Assembly: GCF_001189915.1 (NCBI RefSeq)
Contig: NZ_LFLS01000010.1
Coordinates: 93,311-157,310, forward strand
Direction: 5' to 3'
Length of the DNA stretch: 64,000 nt
Source of the DNA: Herbaspirillum autotrophicum
GTDB taxonomy: Bacteria; Pseudomonadota; Gammaproteobacteria; Burkholderiales; Burkholderiaceae_D
Part shown: positions 50,473 through 59,558 of the stretch, piece after piece
How the letters are laid out: every line of letters begins with the position of its first letter
How positions within the stretch are numbered: the first letter of the stretch is position 1
Position numbers and translations under genes: made by a program
The notes under the pieces: model-generated
The model's database searches: none
Seen by the model: the letters and a program-made list of their open reading frames with translations, nothing else
Told to the model about the DNA's origin: nothing

Positions 50473-51849
50473 TCAGTCGTCAATATCACGGATTTTTTGC
50501 AGTGCTTCGTCAATCCGCTCCACCGCCACTACTTTCAATCCTTCGATTTCCTGTTTGGGCGCATTGGCCTTGGGGATCATGGCAATGGAAAAGCCCAGCT
50601 TGGCCGCTTCGCGCAAGCGTTCCTGGCCGCGCGGTGCCGGACGAATCTCGCCGGCCAGTCCGACTTCACCGAATACCACCAGGCCACGCGGCAACGGCCG
50701 GTTACGCATCGACGAATTGATGGCCAGCAGTACCGCCAGATCGGCTGCCGGCTCGGTGATCTTGACGCCGCCCACGGCATTGATGAACACATCCTGATCA
50801 AACGCGGCAATGCCGGCATGCCGGTGCAGCACCGCCAGCAGCATGGCCAGCCGGTTCTGCTCCAGCCCGACCGACAGCCGCCGTGCATTCGGCACATGCG
50901 AACTGTCGACCAGCGCCTGAATCTCTACCAGCAATGGCCGGGTGCCTTCCTGCGTCACCATCACGCACGATCCCGGCACCTGACTGTCATGCTGCGACAA
51001 GAACAAGGCGGAAGGATTGGAGACGCCCTTCAGCCCCTTTTCGGTCATCGCAAACACGCCCAGCTCATTGACCGCGCCGAAGCGGTTCTTGAATGCGCGC
51101 ACCAGACGGAAGCTGGAATGGGTATCGCCTTCGAAGTACAGCACGGTATCGACAATGTGTTCCAGCACGCGCGGTCCGGCCAGCGCGCCTTCTTTGGTCA
51201 CGTGACCGACCATGATGATGGTCGTGTCCGAGGTCTTGGCGGCACGCGTCAGTTGCGCCGCGCATTCGCGTACCTGCGCCACCGACCCCGGCGCCGAACT
51301 CAAGGCATCGGAGTACATGGTTTGAATCGAATCGATGACCGCCACATCCGGCTTGTGTTCAGCCAGCGTCGCCAGGATTTTTTCCAATTGAATTTCTGCC
51401 TGCAGCTTCAGGTCACCAGCATCCACCGCCAGACGTTTGGCGCGCAACGCAATTTGCGACCCCGACTCTTCGCCGCTGACGTACAGCACTTTCTTGAGCT
51501 TGGAAATGTTCGACAAGGCTTGCAGCAACAGCGTCGACTTGCCGATACCCGGATCGCCGCCGATCAACACCACTCCGCCCGGCACCAGCCCGCCGCCGAG
51601 AACCCGGTCGAATTCTTCGATACCGGTACCGAAGCGCGGTACGTCAATCGCTTCGATATCAGCCAGCGTCAATACCGGCGCTGTTTGCGCCAATGCCTGC
51701 GGTTGCGACGACAGGCGATTGACGCCCGGCGTTTCAATGATGGTTTCCACCAGCGTGTTCCACTGCCCGCACGCCGGACATTGTCCGGCCCATTTGTTAC
51801 TGATGCCACCGCACTCGGTACAGGTGTAATTGGTTTTGGCTTTTGCCAT
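50473..51849 (-). CDS. radA: DNA repair protein RadA
   Basis: RadA helps branch migration in recombination. The 458-residue protein has a four-Cys zinc finger (Cys 10, 13, 24, 27), a RecA-type ATPase domain with Walker A GGDPGIGKST and Walker B VAVIDSIQTMYS, the family motif FKNRFGAVNELGVF, and a Lon-protease-like C-terminal domain. It converges on the FlhE-like gene and follows alr after 72 nt. Confidence 0.97.
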   Translation of the reverse strand: MAKAKTNYTCTECGGISNKWAGQCPACGQWNTLVETIIETPGVNRLSSQPQALAQTAPVLTLADIEAIDVPRFGTGIEEFDRVLGGGLVPGGVVLIGGDPGIGKSTLLLQALSNISKLKKVLYVSGEESGSQIALRAKRLAVDAGDLKLQAEIQLEKILATLAEHKPDVAVIDSIQTMYSDALSSAPGSVAQVRECAAQLTRAAKTSDTTIIMVGHVTKEGALAGPRVLEHIVDTVLYFEGDTHSSFRLVRAFKNRFGAVNELGVFAMTEKGLKGVSNPSALFLSQHDSQVPGSCVMVTQEGTRPLLVEIQALVDSSHVPNARRLSVGLEQNRLAMLLAVLHRHAGIAAFDQDVFINAVGGVKITEPAADLAVLLAINSSMRNRPLPRGLVVFGEVGLAGEIRPAPRGQERLREAAKLGFSIAMIPKANAPKQEIEGLKVVAVERIDEALQKIRDIDD

Positions 51850-51921
51850 GCGGCGCTGTTCCTTGCTTGGTGAATACTGACGGTGATTGCTTGCGGCTCG
51901 GGTATGGCGAGCGTTATTGCT

Positions 51922-53004
51922 CTATTTCTTTTCTTGCACCGGCACCCGGGGCGCCAGCGCGCACATCAACTCATAGCCGATGGTTCCGGCGGCAAAGGCC
52001 ACTTCATCAATGGACAACTCCTTGCCCCACAAGGTCACGCGACTGCCGACACCGGCCCCGGGAATGGCCGTCAGGTCGACCGTCAGCATATCCATCGAGA
52101 CCCGGCCGACGGTACAGGTACGCACACCATCGACGATCACCGGCGTGCCATTGGGCGCATGCCGCGGATAGCCGTCGGCATAACCGCATGCCACCACGCC
52201 TATCGTCATCGGCTTGTCGGCAACAAAGCGGCTGCCGTAACCGACCGCATCGCCAGCCACGATATGCTGCACGCCGATGACTTCGCTGTCGAGCTGCATC
52301 GCCGGCTGCAAGCCGAAATCCTGCGCCGTGCCACCACCCGGGGTAGCGCCGTACAACATGACGCCGGCCCGCACCCATTCATAGGCCAGATCGCCATGCA
52401 TCAGATCGGTGGCCGAATTGGCGACGCTGTGTTCACCTTCCAGACCGGCCGTCGCCTGCCGGAACCGCCGCACCTGCTCGGCCAGCGGCAAGTCCGGATT
52501 GGCGGCGTCGTCGGCATTGGCAAAGTGGGTCATCATGGTGATGCTGCTCACCGCCGGAATCGCGCGCAGGCGTTCATACGCCGCGCGATACTGGTCCGGC
52601 GTGAAACCGAGCCGGTTCATGCCGCTGTTCATTTTCAGATGCACATGAAAGCGGGCATCTGGCAGCGCTGCCGCTTCCAGCAAGGCAATCTGCGCATTGC
52701 AATGAATCGCGAACTGCAACTGATGCGTCACCAGTACCGGAATATCGCTGGCATCAAAAAAACCTTCCAGCAACAGGATTGGTTTGGTCCAGCCCAATTC
52801 GCGCAAGCGCACCGCATTATCGACTTCGATCAGCGCCAGGCCATCGGCGGCGGCAAACCCGCGCACTGCCCGTTCCAGTCCGTGTCCGTAGGCATGCGCC
52901 TTGACGACCGCCCAGGTCTTGGCATGCGGCGCATGCTTCCTGGCTACGCTCAGATTATGTTGCAAAGCAAAAATATCGATGGTCGCTACAATTGGTCTTG
53001 GCAT
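51922..53004 (-). CDS. alr: Alanine racemase
   Basis: Alr makes D-alanine for peptidoglycan. The 360-residue protein is a fold III PLP enzyme; the PLP lysine is residue 35 in WAVVKAHAYGHG (the usual motif has Asn where this has His). The C-terminal beta domain contains GYGSRFVADKPM and CGYADGYPR. The substitution to His is mild but makes it slightly atypical. It is divergent from lplT. Confidence 0.94.
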   Translation of the reverse strand: MPRPIVATIDIFALQHNLSVARKHAPHAKTWAVVKAHAYGHGLERAVRGFAAADGLALIEVDNAVRLRELGWTKPILLLEGFFDASDIPVLVTHQLQFAIHCNAQIALLEAAALPDARFHVHLKMNSGMNRLGFTPDQYRAAYERLRAIPAVSSITMMTHFANADDAANPDLPLAEQVRRFRQATAGLEGEHSVANSATDLMHGDLAYEWVRAGVMLYGATPGGGTAQDFGLQPAMQLDSEVIGVQHIVAGDAVGYGSRFVADKPMTIGVVACGYADGYPRHAPNGTPVIVDGVRTCTVGRVSMDMLTVDLTAIPGAGVGSRVTLWGKELSIDEVAFAAGTIGYELMCALAPRVPVQEKK

Positions 53005-53230
53005 GATGGATGTCTGAAGTCGGGTCTGAAGTCGAGGGTGTTGCGAGCTTGTTATCTTATCGTCAGCGGATTCAAATTATTTTCCGGCAAGAAAAAGCCG
53101 TCAGGGCATTTTACCGGAGCGAGCAGTTTCCACGAAGCTGCCGCATCTGGCAATACATCTGCCAATATGCATGACAACAGCGCAAGGATTGAAGGGCGAT
53201 ATCGCGGCTTACCGTGGTCCCAACTTATCA

Positions 53231-53258
53231 TTGGCATGTCATCTTTTCATGGTATAAA
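53231..53258 (+). promoter_or_regulatory. Predicted extended -10 promoter of lplT
   Basis: TTGGCA (53231-53236) and TATAAA (53253-53258) are 16 nt apart, with TGG just before the -10 box. The transcript would begin near 53265, about 30 nt before lplT. The rest of the gap from 53005 shows no gene. Confidence 0.6.
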
Positions 53259-53294
53259 GCAAGCCGGGGATAATTTGTCACATCTTGGATACGG

Positions 53295-54554
53295 ATGAAT
53301 CGCGGTTTCTACACCATCATGGCGGCGCAGTTCTTTTCGTCGCTCGCCGATAACGCGCTGCTGATCGCAGCCATCGCCCTGTTGGCAGACATGCATGCTC
53401 CGGCATGGATGACTCCCATGTTGAAACTGTTCTTTGTGCTGTCGTACGTGGTGCTGGCCGCTTTCGTCGGCGCCTTCGCCGATGCCTTCCCCAAGGGCAA
53501 GGTGATGTTCATCACCAACCTCATCAAAGTAGTCGGCTGCGCCATGATGTTCTTTACGGTGCACCCGCTGATTGCCTATGCCGTGGTCGGCTTCGGTGCC
53601 GCCGCCTACTCTCCCGCCAAATATGGCATCCTGACTGAATTGCTGCCGCCGGAAAAGCTGGTTGCCGCCAATGGCTGGATCGAAGGATTGACCGTTGGCT
53701 CCATCATTCTCGGCACCGTACTCGGCGGCGCACTGGTCAATCCGCGCATCGCCGGCGCCCTTCTCGCCGTTGACATTCCGGCGCTCGATTTCGTCGACAC
53801 GCCCACCGAAGCCGCACTCTGCGTCATCACCGTGATCTATCTGATCGCTGCCGTTTTCAATCTCAACATCCCCGACACCGGCGCCCGCTACGCCCACCAG
53901 CAACACAATCCGCTCAAGCTGATCGTCGATTTTGCCGGTTGTTTCACCACATTGTGGAAAGACAAGCTGGGACAAATTTCGCTGGCCGTTACCACTTTGT
54001 TCTGGGGCGCGGGAGCGACCTTGCAATTCATCGTCCTCAAATGGGCTGAAAAATCGCTGCACATGCCGCTCGACAAAGCCGCCATCCTGCAAGGCGTGGT
54101 GGCCGTCGGCGTTGCGCTCGGCGCGATTGGCGCCGCCCGTTTCGTGCCGCTCAAGAAATCGCTGACGGTGATGCCGCTCGGGATCGCCATGGGGCTGGTG
54201 GTGATGGCAATGACTACCGTCACCTCGGTGTGGGTGGCCTATCCGCTGCTGATCATCATCGGCGCGCTGTCGGGTTACTTCGTGGTGCCGATGAATGCCT
54301 TGCTGCAACATCGCGGTCACGTGCTGATGAGTGCAGGCCATTCGATTGCGGTGCAGAATTTCAATGAGAATCTGTCAGTACTGGGCATGCTGGTGCTGTA
54401 TGCCCTGATGGTCAAGATCAATATGAACGTCAACATCGTGATCATCATCTTCGGCGTCTTCGTCGCCAGCATCATGTATCTGATCATGCGCCGTCATGCC
54501 GCCAACCAGCGCGAGCATGACTCGCTGGCCCTGATCGGCGAGCAAAAACATTGA
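53295..54554 (+). CDS. lplT: Lysophospholipid transporter LplT
   Basis: LplT flips lysophospholipids to the cytoplasmic side for re-acylation. The 419-residue MFS protein has 12 hydrophobic helices and the family start FYTIMAAQFFSSLADNALLIAAI; it also has AAYSPAKYGILTELLPPEKLVAANGWIEG, a segment shared by LplT and Aas fusions. No acyltransferase gene is next to it. It has its own strong-looking promoter. Confidence 0.93.
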   Translation: MNRGFYTIMAAQFFSSLADNALLIAAIALLADMHAPAWMTPMLKLFFVLSYVVLAAFVGAFADAFPKGKVMFITNLIKVVGCAMMFFTVHPLIAYAVVGFGAAAYSPAKYGILTELLPPEKLVAANGWIEGLTVGSIILGTVLGGALVNPRIAGALLAVDIPALDFVDTPTEAALCVITVIYLIAAVFNLNIPDTGARYAHQQHNPLKLIVDFAGCFTTLWKDKLGQISLAVTTLFWGAGATLQFIVLKWAEKSLHMPLDKAAILQGVVAVGVALGAIGAARFVPLKKSLTVMPLGIAMGLVVMAMTTVTSVWVAYPLLIIIGALSGYFVVPMNALLQHRGHVLMSAGHSIAVQNFNENLSVLGMLVLYALMVKINMNVNIVIIIFGVFVASIMYLIMRRHAANQREHDSLALIGEQKH

Positions 54555-54620
54555 GCCTGTCAGGCGGTCAGGTGCAGACTGACCGTCAGGTGAACCAAAT
54601 GTCCCGGCAACTGACAGCGG

Positions 54621-55586
54621 CTAGACGGCTACGATGGCGTGCTGCAATTTTTGTGTGGCCTGCGCCGACCAGTCATCCGGCACGATAAATCCCCGTTCAC
54701 GTTCCAGCAACACGTCGCCATCGCGGTCGCACAAGGCAATCAGCACCGGTGCCGGCGTGATCGAAAAATCCTGCGCCAGTATCGCCGCCAGTTGCACTCC
54801 CGATAGTGCATCGTCAATCGCACAGCGCGTCGGCGCCAGCCAACGCAGGCGCGGCAAGATCACGTAATGCGCGGCCCGACCGAGGTCAAAGCCGCTCAGG
54901 CTGCTCCAGAAACCACGACAATGATCAGGCGCAATGCCCAGCCGCGCCGGCAACACTGCTTCCGCCTCCGGATAAAACAGCCAGCCCTTGACCAGCGCCT
55001 GCGCCTTGTGCACCGGTACACTGAGATATTGCTGTGCCGCCGGATGCTGCGCCAGCATCAATTGCTGCCGCATGATCTTGCGCATTTTGGCGCCCAGTGA
55101 ATCCGCCAGATTCGGACCGACAAACGCTTCGGTCCCGACATCGTGCGCACTGGTCTGCAACAGATAGAATTTGGTGGCGAATTCCCAGTGCACTGCCGCC
55201 GCACCATCCCGCACCAGAAAATCGAATTCGCCGATGGTGGCATTCGGGCCGTCGCGCACCTGCACGTTATGCGCGATCAGCCGGCCGCTGTGTTGCAGAT
55301 AAAAGGTCATCAACTTTTCGGCATAGCGTCCGAGGCGATGCGATGGCTGTGTATCGAGCATCGCATGCAAGGCGGCCGGCGCCGCATCAAGTTGTTGCAG
55401 CCAGCCGGCAATCCCGGGACTGACCTGATCCAGCACCGCTATGCGGCCCTCCCAGCAGGCCGCCTCAGCGTCCAGCAGCCCCGGCGCATCCAGCAGCCAG
55501 GCCAGCGCCCGCACGTGTGGATCATGCAAGTGCCCCCAACGACGATGGAAGCCGGCCTGAAATGACAGCGGCAACTCAGCGCGCAT
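54621..55586 (-). CDS. DUF1853 family protein, possible PD-(D/E)XK nuclease fold
   Basis: The 321-residue protein matches the DUF1853 family: RLGRYAEKLMTFYLQH, IGEFDFLVRDGAAAVHWEF, ATKFYLLQ and FVGPNLADSLGAKM. The stretch GEFDFLV, about 9 residues, then HWEFATKF resembles the core of PD-(D/E)XK nucleases (as in YraN: GEIDLI then VEVK). That is pattern reading, not evidence of activity. The start overlaps the upstream UDG gene by 11 nt, and it ends the tsaB-rimI-udg operon. Function is unknown. Confidence 0.85.
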   Translation of the reverse strand: MRAELPLSFQAGFHRRWGHLHDPHVRALAWLLDAPGLLDAEAACWEGRIAVLDQVSPGIAGWLQQLDAAPAALHAMLDTQPSHRLGRYAEKLMTFYLQHSGRLIAHNVQVRDGPNATIGEFDFLVRDGAAAVHWEFATKFYLLQTSAHDVGTEAFVGPNLADSLGAKMRKIMRQQLMLAQHPAAQQYLSVPVHKAQALVKGWLFYPEAEAVLPARLGIAPDHCRGFWSSLSGFDLGRAAHYVILPRLRWLAPTRCAIDDALSGVQLAAILAQDFSITPAPVLIALCDRDGDVLLERERGFIVPDDWSAQATQKLQHAIVAV

Positions 55587-56610
55587 GTTCGGCGTATGCC
55601 GTCATGGCCAGGCAGAGATCGGCCCAGGTTTTACTCTTGTCGCCCAACTGCCGCAACAGATAGGCCGGATGGTAAGTCACCACCAGCGGCAACTCCTGAT
55701 AACGATGCACCGTGCCACGCAATTTCGACACCGGCGTCGACGGATCCAGTCCAAGCAGCGACAACGCTGCAGTTTTACCGAGGGCCACCAGGACTGTCGG
55801 CTGAATCAGGGCAATCTGCCGCTGCAGATAAGGCATGCACGCCGCCACCTCTTCCGGTGCCGGCGGCCGGTCGCGACCATTTTCATCGGTCGGGCGGCAT
55901 TTCACGATATTGGCGATATAGGCGTTTTCACCACGTTTCAGCCCCATCGCCAGCAGCATGTTGTCGAGCAGTTTGCCGGCCGGACCCACGAATGGCTCAC
56001 CTTGCATATCCTCATTGCGACCGGGACCTTCGCCGATAAACAGCCATTTGGCACGCTCATCACCAACCCCGAATACGGTTTTCTTGCGCCCTTCGCACAA
56101 GCCGCATTGACGACACCCCGCGACTTTTTCCTTGAGCGCCGGCCAATCCATACTGGCAATCGCAGGATCAATGCGGATGGCCGGCCCGGCATCATCGTCA
56201 TCGTCGTGCGGGATGAAGCCCGAGGTCATCTCGACCGCGTCATCCATTTCATGCAACCAGGCCGGCAGGCCATCATCAGCCGCGGACGGTGGCGGCCTTC
56301 TGACCGCGGCCGCGGCCGGCATGGTCTGCGTCGGCGTTGATCTCACAGGTGCGGCCGGGGCGGCAACGGGCACTCGCTCCGAGGCGGCAACCCGGGTGGC
56401 GGTGCCTGGTGTCGGCGCAGCAGGAGCGGCCGAAGCAACATAAGCGACGGCAACGTCAGCAACCTGCTGCGACCCAGCCGCGACCGGTGTTTCCAGCGCG
56501 GCCGCGTCATGCGCGACGGCGCTATCGAGCGCACGACGCAACCAGATCGGACCGACGCCGATTTCTTCCAGCACCAGTGCTGATCGTAAAAATGTGTTGG
56601 ACTGACTCAT
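55576..56610 (-). CDS. Uracil-DNA glycosylase, family 4-like, with a long N-terminal linker
   Basis: The C-terminal part (residues about 150-344) is a family 4 type uracil-DNA glycosylase: Cys residues in CRQCGLCEG, FIGEGPGRNED, GKLLDNMLLAMGL, NIVKCRPTDENGRDRPP, a later Cys and the final TYHPAYLLRQ. The Cys set should bind an Fe-S cluster. The first 150 residues include a short conserved segment (ALVLEEIGVGPIWLRR), then an Ala/Pro-rich spacer and the acidic run DDDDD. It overlaps rimI by 4 nt. Confidence 0.9.
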   Translation of the reverse strand: MSQSNTFLRSALVLEEIGVGPIWLRRALDSAVAHDAAALETPVAAGSQQVADVAVAYVASAAPAAPTPGTATRVAASERVPVAAPAAPVRSTPTQTMPAAAAVRRPPPSAADDGLPAWLHEMDDAVEMTSGFIPHDDDDDAGPAIRIDPAIASMDWPALKEKVAGCRQCGLCEGRKKTVFGVGDERAKWLFIGEGPGRNEDMQGEPFVGPAGKLLDNMLLAMGLKRGENAYIANIVKCRPTDENGRDRPPAPEEVAACMPYLQRQIALIQPTVLVALGKTAALSLLGLDPSTPVSKLRGTVHRYQELPLVVTYHPAYLLRQLGDKSKTWADLCLAMTAYAEHAR

Positions 56611-57125
56611 AACGACAAACTCATCACAATGGCGTCTTCACGCGTGTTTTCATGGGCCGGATAGTAATTCTTGCGGCGTCCGATTTCAGTAAAGCCAAAG
56701 CGCTGATAGACCTGCAACGCGCGCCGGTTGGAGATCCGCACTTCCAGCAAGAGCATCTTCATGTGCTGTTCACGCGCCACCGCCACCGTCTGTTCCAGCA
56801 ACAAATGTCCGTAGCCCTTGCCCTGCATGTCGGCAGCAACGCTGATGTTGAGCAAATGTCCTTCATCCACCGCCGGCATCACCAGAAAATATCCCAGCAG
56901 CCGTTGCGCCGCATCGCGCAAGGTTCTGGCCTGGTAGCCACTGTAGAGCGAATCGAGAAAATTGCCGCGCGTCCAGGGATGCGTATATACCTGCTGTTCG
57001 ATACTCACCACCTGATCCACGTCTTCAACCGTCATCGGCGCCAACCACAGTGGCCCGAACGTCGTTTGCAAGCCGCTCAATACGATGCCAGCGCTCACTT
57101 CGTCGGCTCCGGGCATCTGCTTCAC
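56607..57125 (-). CDS. rimI: Ribosomal protein bS18 alanine N-acetyltransferase RimI
   Basis: RimI acetylates the N-terminal alanine of bS18. The 172-residue GNAT protein has PMTVEDVDQVVSIEQQVYTHPWTRGNF near its N-terminus, the acetyl-CoA loop ISVAADMQGKGYGHLLL, and RISNRRALQVYQRFGFTEIGRRKNYY. Position next to tsaB is the usual one. It overlaps both neighbours by 4 nt. Confidence 0.94.
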   Translation of the reverse strand: MKQMPGADEVSAGIVLSGLQTTFGPLWLAPMTVEDVDQVVSIEQQVYTHPWTRGNFLDSLYSGYQARTLRDAAQRLLGYFLVMPAVDEGHLLNISVAADMQGKGYGHLLLEQTVAVAREQHMKMLLLEVRISNRRALQVYQRFGFTEIGRRKNYYPAHENTREDAIVMSLSL

Positions 57126-57832
57126 GCCATCCCCGCCGCCGCATGTTTGGCCGCATCGCGCACCACACGCTCCTCCGTCGTCAGCGCCACCTTATTGCGC
57201 AGATACAATGGTTGCGCCATATCGAGCGATACGGCCAGCCCTTGCGACAACATCTCCTGTCCCAGGCGCGCAATCTGCGCGGCATGCGGCATCACTTGCG
57301 GCAGACCCGGCAACAAACTGGCGGCGGCAAACGCCTTCGGATAAGCACTCAGGCCATTGCCGCAGGCTTGTACCGCCCCTTCGGGCAACACCGCGGCCGG
57401 CACACTGAGTTGTGGCTCGATGATGGTTTTCCAGCCGGCATCGTAACGATACTGCGCCCAATAAACCTCACCCATGCGGGCATCCAGAATTGCCAGCACA
57501 TCGCTGGCGCCACTGATTTCACGGCAAGCCTGCGCCATCGCCGCCAGCGTCACTACCGGCAACACTGACAACCCGGCGCCGAAGGCCAGTCCCTGCACCA
57601 CACCACAGGCGGTACGGACACCGGTAAACGAGCCGGGGCCGACGCCGAAGGCAATGGCATCACAAGCCGACAGCGAGATGCCGGCTTGTGCCAGCAACTC
57701 TTGCACCATCGGCAGTATGGTTTCGGAATGGGTTTGCACGCCCAGCGAAGCGCGCGTGGTCAACTGATCGCCATGCAGCAGTGCGGCAGACGCCAGTTCG
57801 GTGGAAGTTTCAATGGCAAGAATAATAGACAT
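57122..57832 (-). CDS. tsaB: tRNA threonylcarbamoyladenosine synthesis protein TsaB
   Basis: TsaB is the scaffold partner of TsaD in forming the t6A base of ANN-decoding tRNAs. The 236-residue protein has the ASKHA-fold start ILAIETSTELASAAL, the segment HSETILPMVQELLAQAG and the loop FGVGPGSFTGVRTACGVVQGLAFG. It heads the operon tsaB-rimI-udg-DUF1853, joined by 4-nt overlaps. Confidence 0.96.
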   Translation of the reverse strand: MSIILAIETSTELASAALLHGDQLTTRASLGVQTHSETILPMVQELLAQAGISLSACDAIAFGVGPGSFTGVRTACGVVQGLAFGAGLSVLPVVTLAAMAQACREISGASDVLAILDARMGEVYWAQYRYDAGWKTIIEPQLSVPAAVLPEGAVQACGNGLSAYPKAFAAASLLPGLPQVMPHAAQIARLGQEMLSQGLAVSLDMAQPLYLRNKVALTTEERVVRDAAKHAAAGMA

Positions 57833-57989
57833 GGCCGTATTTTACCGCGCCCGACGCCAATCTCTCTGCAGAAGATCAACCCGCTGACGCAGCGCAACAC
57901 GGATGCGCTGCGTCAGTGTTTCAAGACGGCCACGGCAAGCCGTGACATGCGGCAAATGCAGAAGCAAATTTGCTTTTGTGCAGACGCGG

Positions 57990-57995
57990 TAGAAT
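57990..57995 (+). promoter_or_regulatory. -10 box next to the thioredoxin-like start codon
   Basis: TAGAAT at 57990-57995 implies a transcript start near 58002, only about 2 nt before the ATG at 58004. A TTGCTT at 57970 gives a spacing of 14 nt, too short for a normal -35. No Shine-Dalgarno is present, so a leaderless mRNA is likely. Confidence 0.4.
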
Positions 57996-58003
57996 ACGCG
58001 TCT

Positions 58004-58447
58004 ATGCCCTACGATATTCTCGACGACCACAACCATGACCGGCTCGCTGACGCCCTGCGCGAACAGCGCTGGGTAGTGGCTTGCCTGTGCGCCGACTGGT
58101 GCGGCAGCTGCCGCGAGTATGCAGCCAGCTTTGCCGCCTGGGCCGAGAAATATCCGCAGCATTACTTCGTCTGGATCGATATCGAAGATCAGGCCGCGCT
58201 GGTCGGCGACCTCGATGTCGATAATTTCCCGACACTGCTGATGCAGCACGGCGCCTGCGTCAGTTTTTTCGGTCCGATGGAACCTGACACACGCCTGGCA
58301 GATCGCCTGCTGCAGGCATTGGCAGATCGCTCCGATGAGGATCGTCAACGCGAAGCCGACAGTACCGAGCAGCGCCGCCGCTGGCAAACCGAATGCGACC
58401 TGCAGCAACGACTGGCCAGCTTATCCGGTGAGACCGGCGAGGCCTGA
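58004..58447 (+). CDS. Thioredoxin-fold protein with CGSC motif
   Basis: The 147-residue protein has the active site ADWCGSCREY (Cys 33 and Cys 36), the cis-Pro segment VDNFPTLLM and an HDRLADALREQRWV start. It has no signal peptide, so it is cytoplasmic. After the fold comes a charged tail of about 45 residues rich in Asp, Glu, Arg and Gln. It is divergent from tsaB. Its target is unknown; it differs from classical TrxA (WCGPC). Confidence 0.85.
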   Translation: MPYDILDDHNHDRLADALREQRWVVACLCADWCGSCREYAASFAAWAEKYPQHYFVWIDIEDQAALVGDLDVDNFPTLLMQHGACVSFFGPMEPDTRLADRLLQALADRSDEDRQREADSTEQRRRWQTECDLQQRLASLSGETGEA

Positions 58448-58478
58448 GTTCCGGCCTCCAGCTATTTTCAGCCGGCAC

Positions 58479-59387
58479 TCACAACCACGCATCACGCTCC
58501 GGATGTGGAAAACGCTCGACCACAAAATCCACAAAGCTGCGCACCTTGGCCGATAACTGACGCCGGCTTGGATACACCATGGTGACCGAAATCTGTCCCA
58601 TCTGATAACCAGCCAGCACCCGGATCAGTTTGCCGCAGCGCAAATCATCATCCAGCGAAAACGACGGCCGCAGCACGATGCCCATACCGGCCAGCGCAAA
58701 ATCGCGCAGCAGGATGGCGCTGTTGGATACCGCCTTGCTGGTGATCGGAATGTCGCGCACCCCATCCTCTGTTTTGACATGCCAGTAGTGACGCAAATGC
58801 TCATGCGAAAAATTGAGACAAGCATGCCGGCTCAAATCCTCGGGTGTCTGCGGCGTGCCGTGGCGGGCGAGATATTCCGGCGATGCACACAACACCACCT
58901 CCGCCACCCCGAGCTGACGCGCCGCCATGCTGGCATCGAATTTTTGCAGGCTGCTGAAGAAGCCGATATCCACCCCTTCCTCAACCAGATCCATATTGCG
59001 TTCGGCGACGGTCACATCGAGCACGACGTCGGGAAATGCCTTGGAATAGTCAGGCAAGATCGATCCCAACTGACTCTGGCCGAAACCGACAAAGGAATAC
59101 AGCGACAGGGTCCCGGCCGGGCGTTTGGTTTCTTGCGCCACGATGGCTTCAGCTTCGTCGATCTCGGGCAAGATATGCAGTACCCGTTCAAGATATGCCT
59201 GCCCGACCTCGGTCAACGACAGGCGGCGCGTCGAACGGTTCAGCAAACGCGCGCCCAGATGCGTTTCCAGATCCGCGATATAGCGCGTCACCACCGCATT
59301 CGACAGTGACAGCATCTCCGCCGCCCGCACAAAGCTGCCCTGCTCCACTACCTTGGAAAATACCCGCATGGAGAGTAATCGATCCAT
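58479..59387 (-). CDS. LysR-type transcriptional regulator
   Basis: The 302-residue protein has an N-terminal winged helix (MRVFSKVVEQGSFVRAAEMLSL, then TRYIADLETHLGARLLNRSTRRLSLTE) and a C-terminal effector domain with GFGQSQLGSILPDY near residue 100 and SREHL-like helix later. It is of the CrgA/DsdC-like class of LysR proteins that end around 300 residues. It is divergent from a DUF4148 gene, its most likely target. The effector is unknown. Confidence 0.93.
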   Translation of the reverse strand: MDRLLSMRVFSKVVEQGSFVRAAEMLSLSNAVVTRYIADLETHLGARLLNRSTRRLSLTEVGQAYLERVLHILPEIDEAEAIVAQETKRPAGTLSLYSFVGFGQSQLGSILPDYSKAFPDVVLDVTVAERNMDLVEEGVDIGFFSSLQKFDASMAARQLGVAEVVLCASPEYLARHGTPQTPEDLSRHACLNFSHEHLRHYWHVKTEDGVRDIPITSKAVSNSAILLRDFALAGMGIVLRPSFSLDDDLRCGKLIRVLAGYQMGQISVTMVYPSRRQLSAKVRSFVDFVVERFPHPERDAWL

Positions 59388-59424
59388 TTCAACCCCTTAA
59401 TTATTTCTTAATACGAAACAGTAA

Positions 59425-59434
59425 ATTGCAATTA
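59425..59434. promoter_or_regulatory. Palindrome in the lysR-DUF4148 gap
   Basis: AATTGCAATT is a perfect 10-bp palindrome 38 nt upstream of the LysR start. It lies in AT-rich DNA that also contains a candidate -10 box TAAAAT (59464-59469) for the DUF4148 gene. It may be part of a LysR operator. Confidence 0.3.
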
Positions 59435-59558
59435 AACCCATTTATTCCGACTCAGGCAATAGATAAAATTTGCTTCATCGGTACCGGACACACAGCCACA
59501 AGCCTTGCACCAGTTACCGAACCTTTGTTTTTCAACGTTTCATTTTGGGAGATTGATC

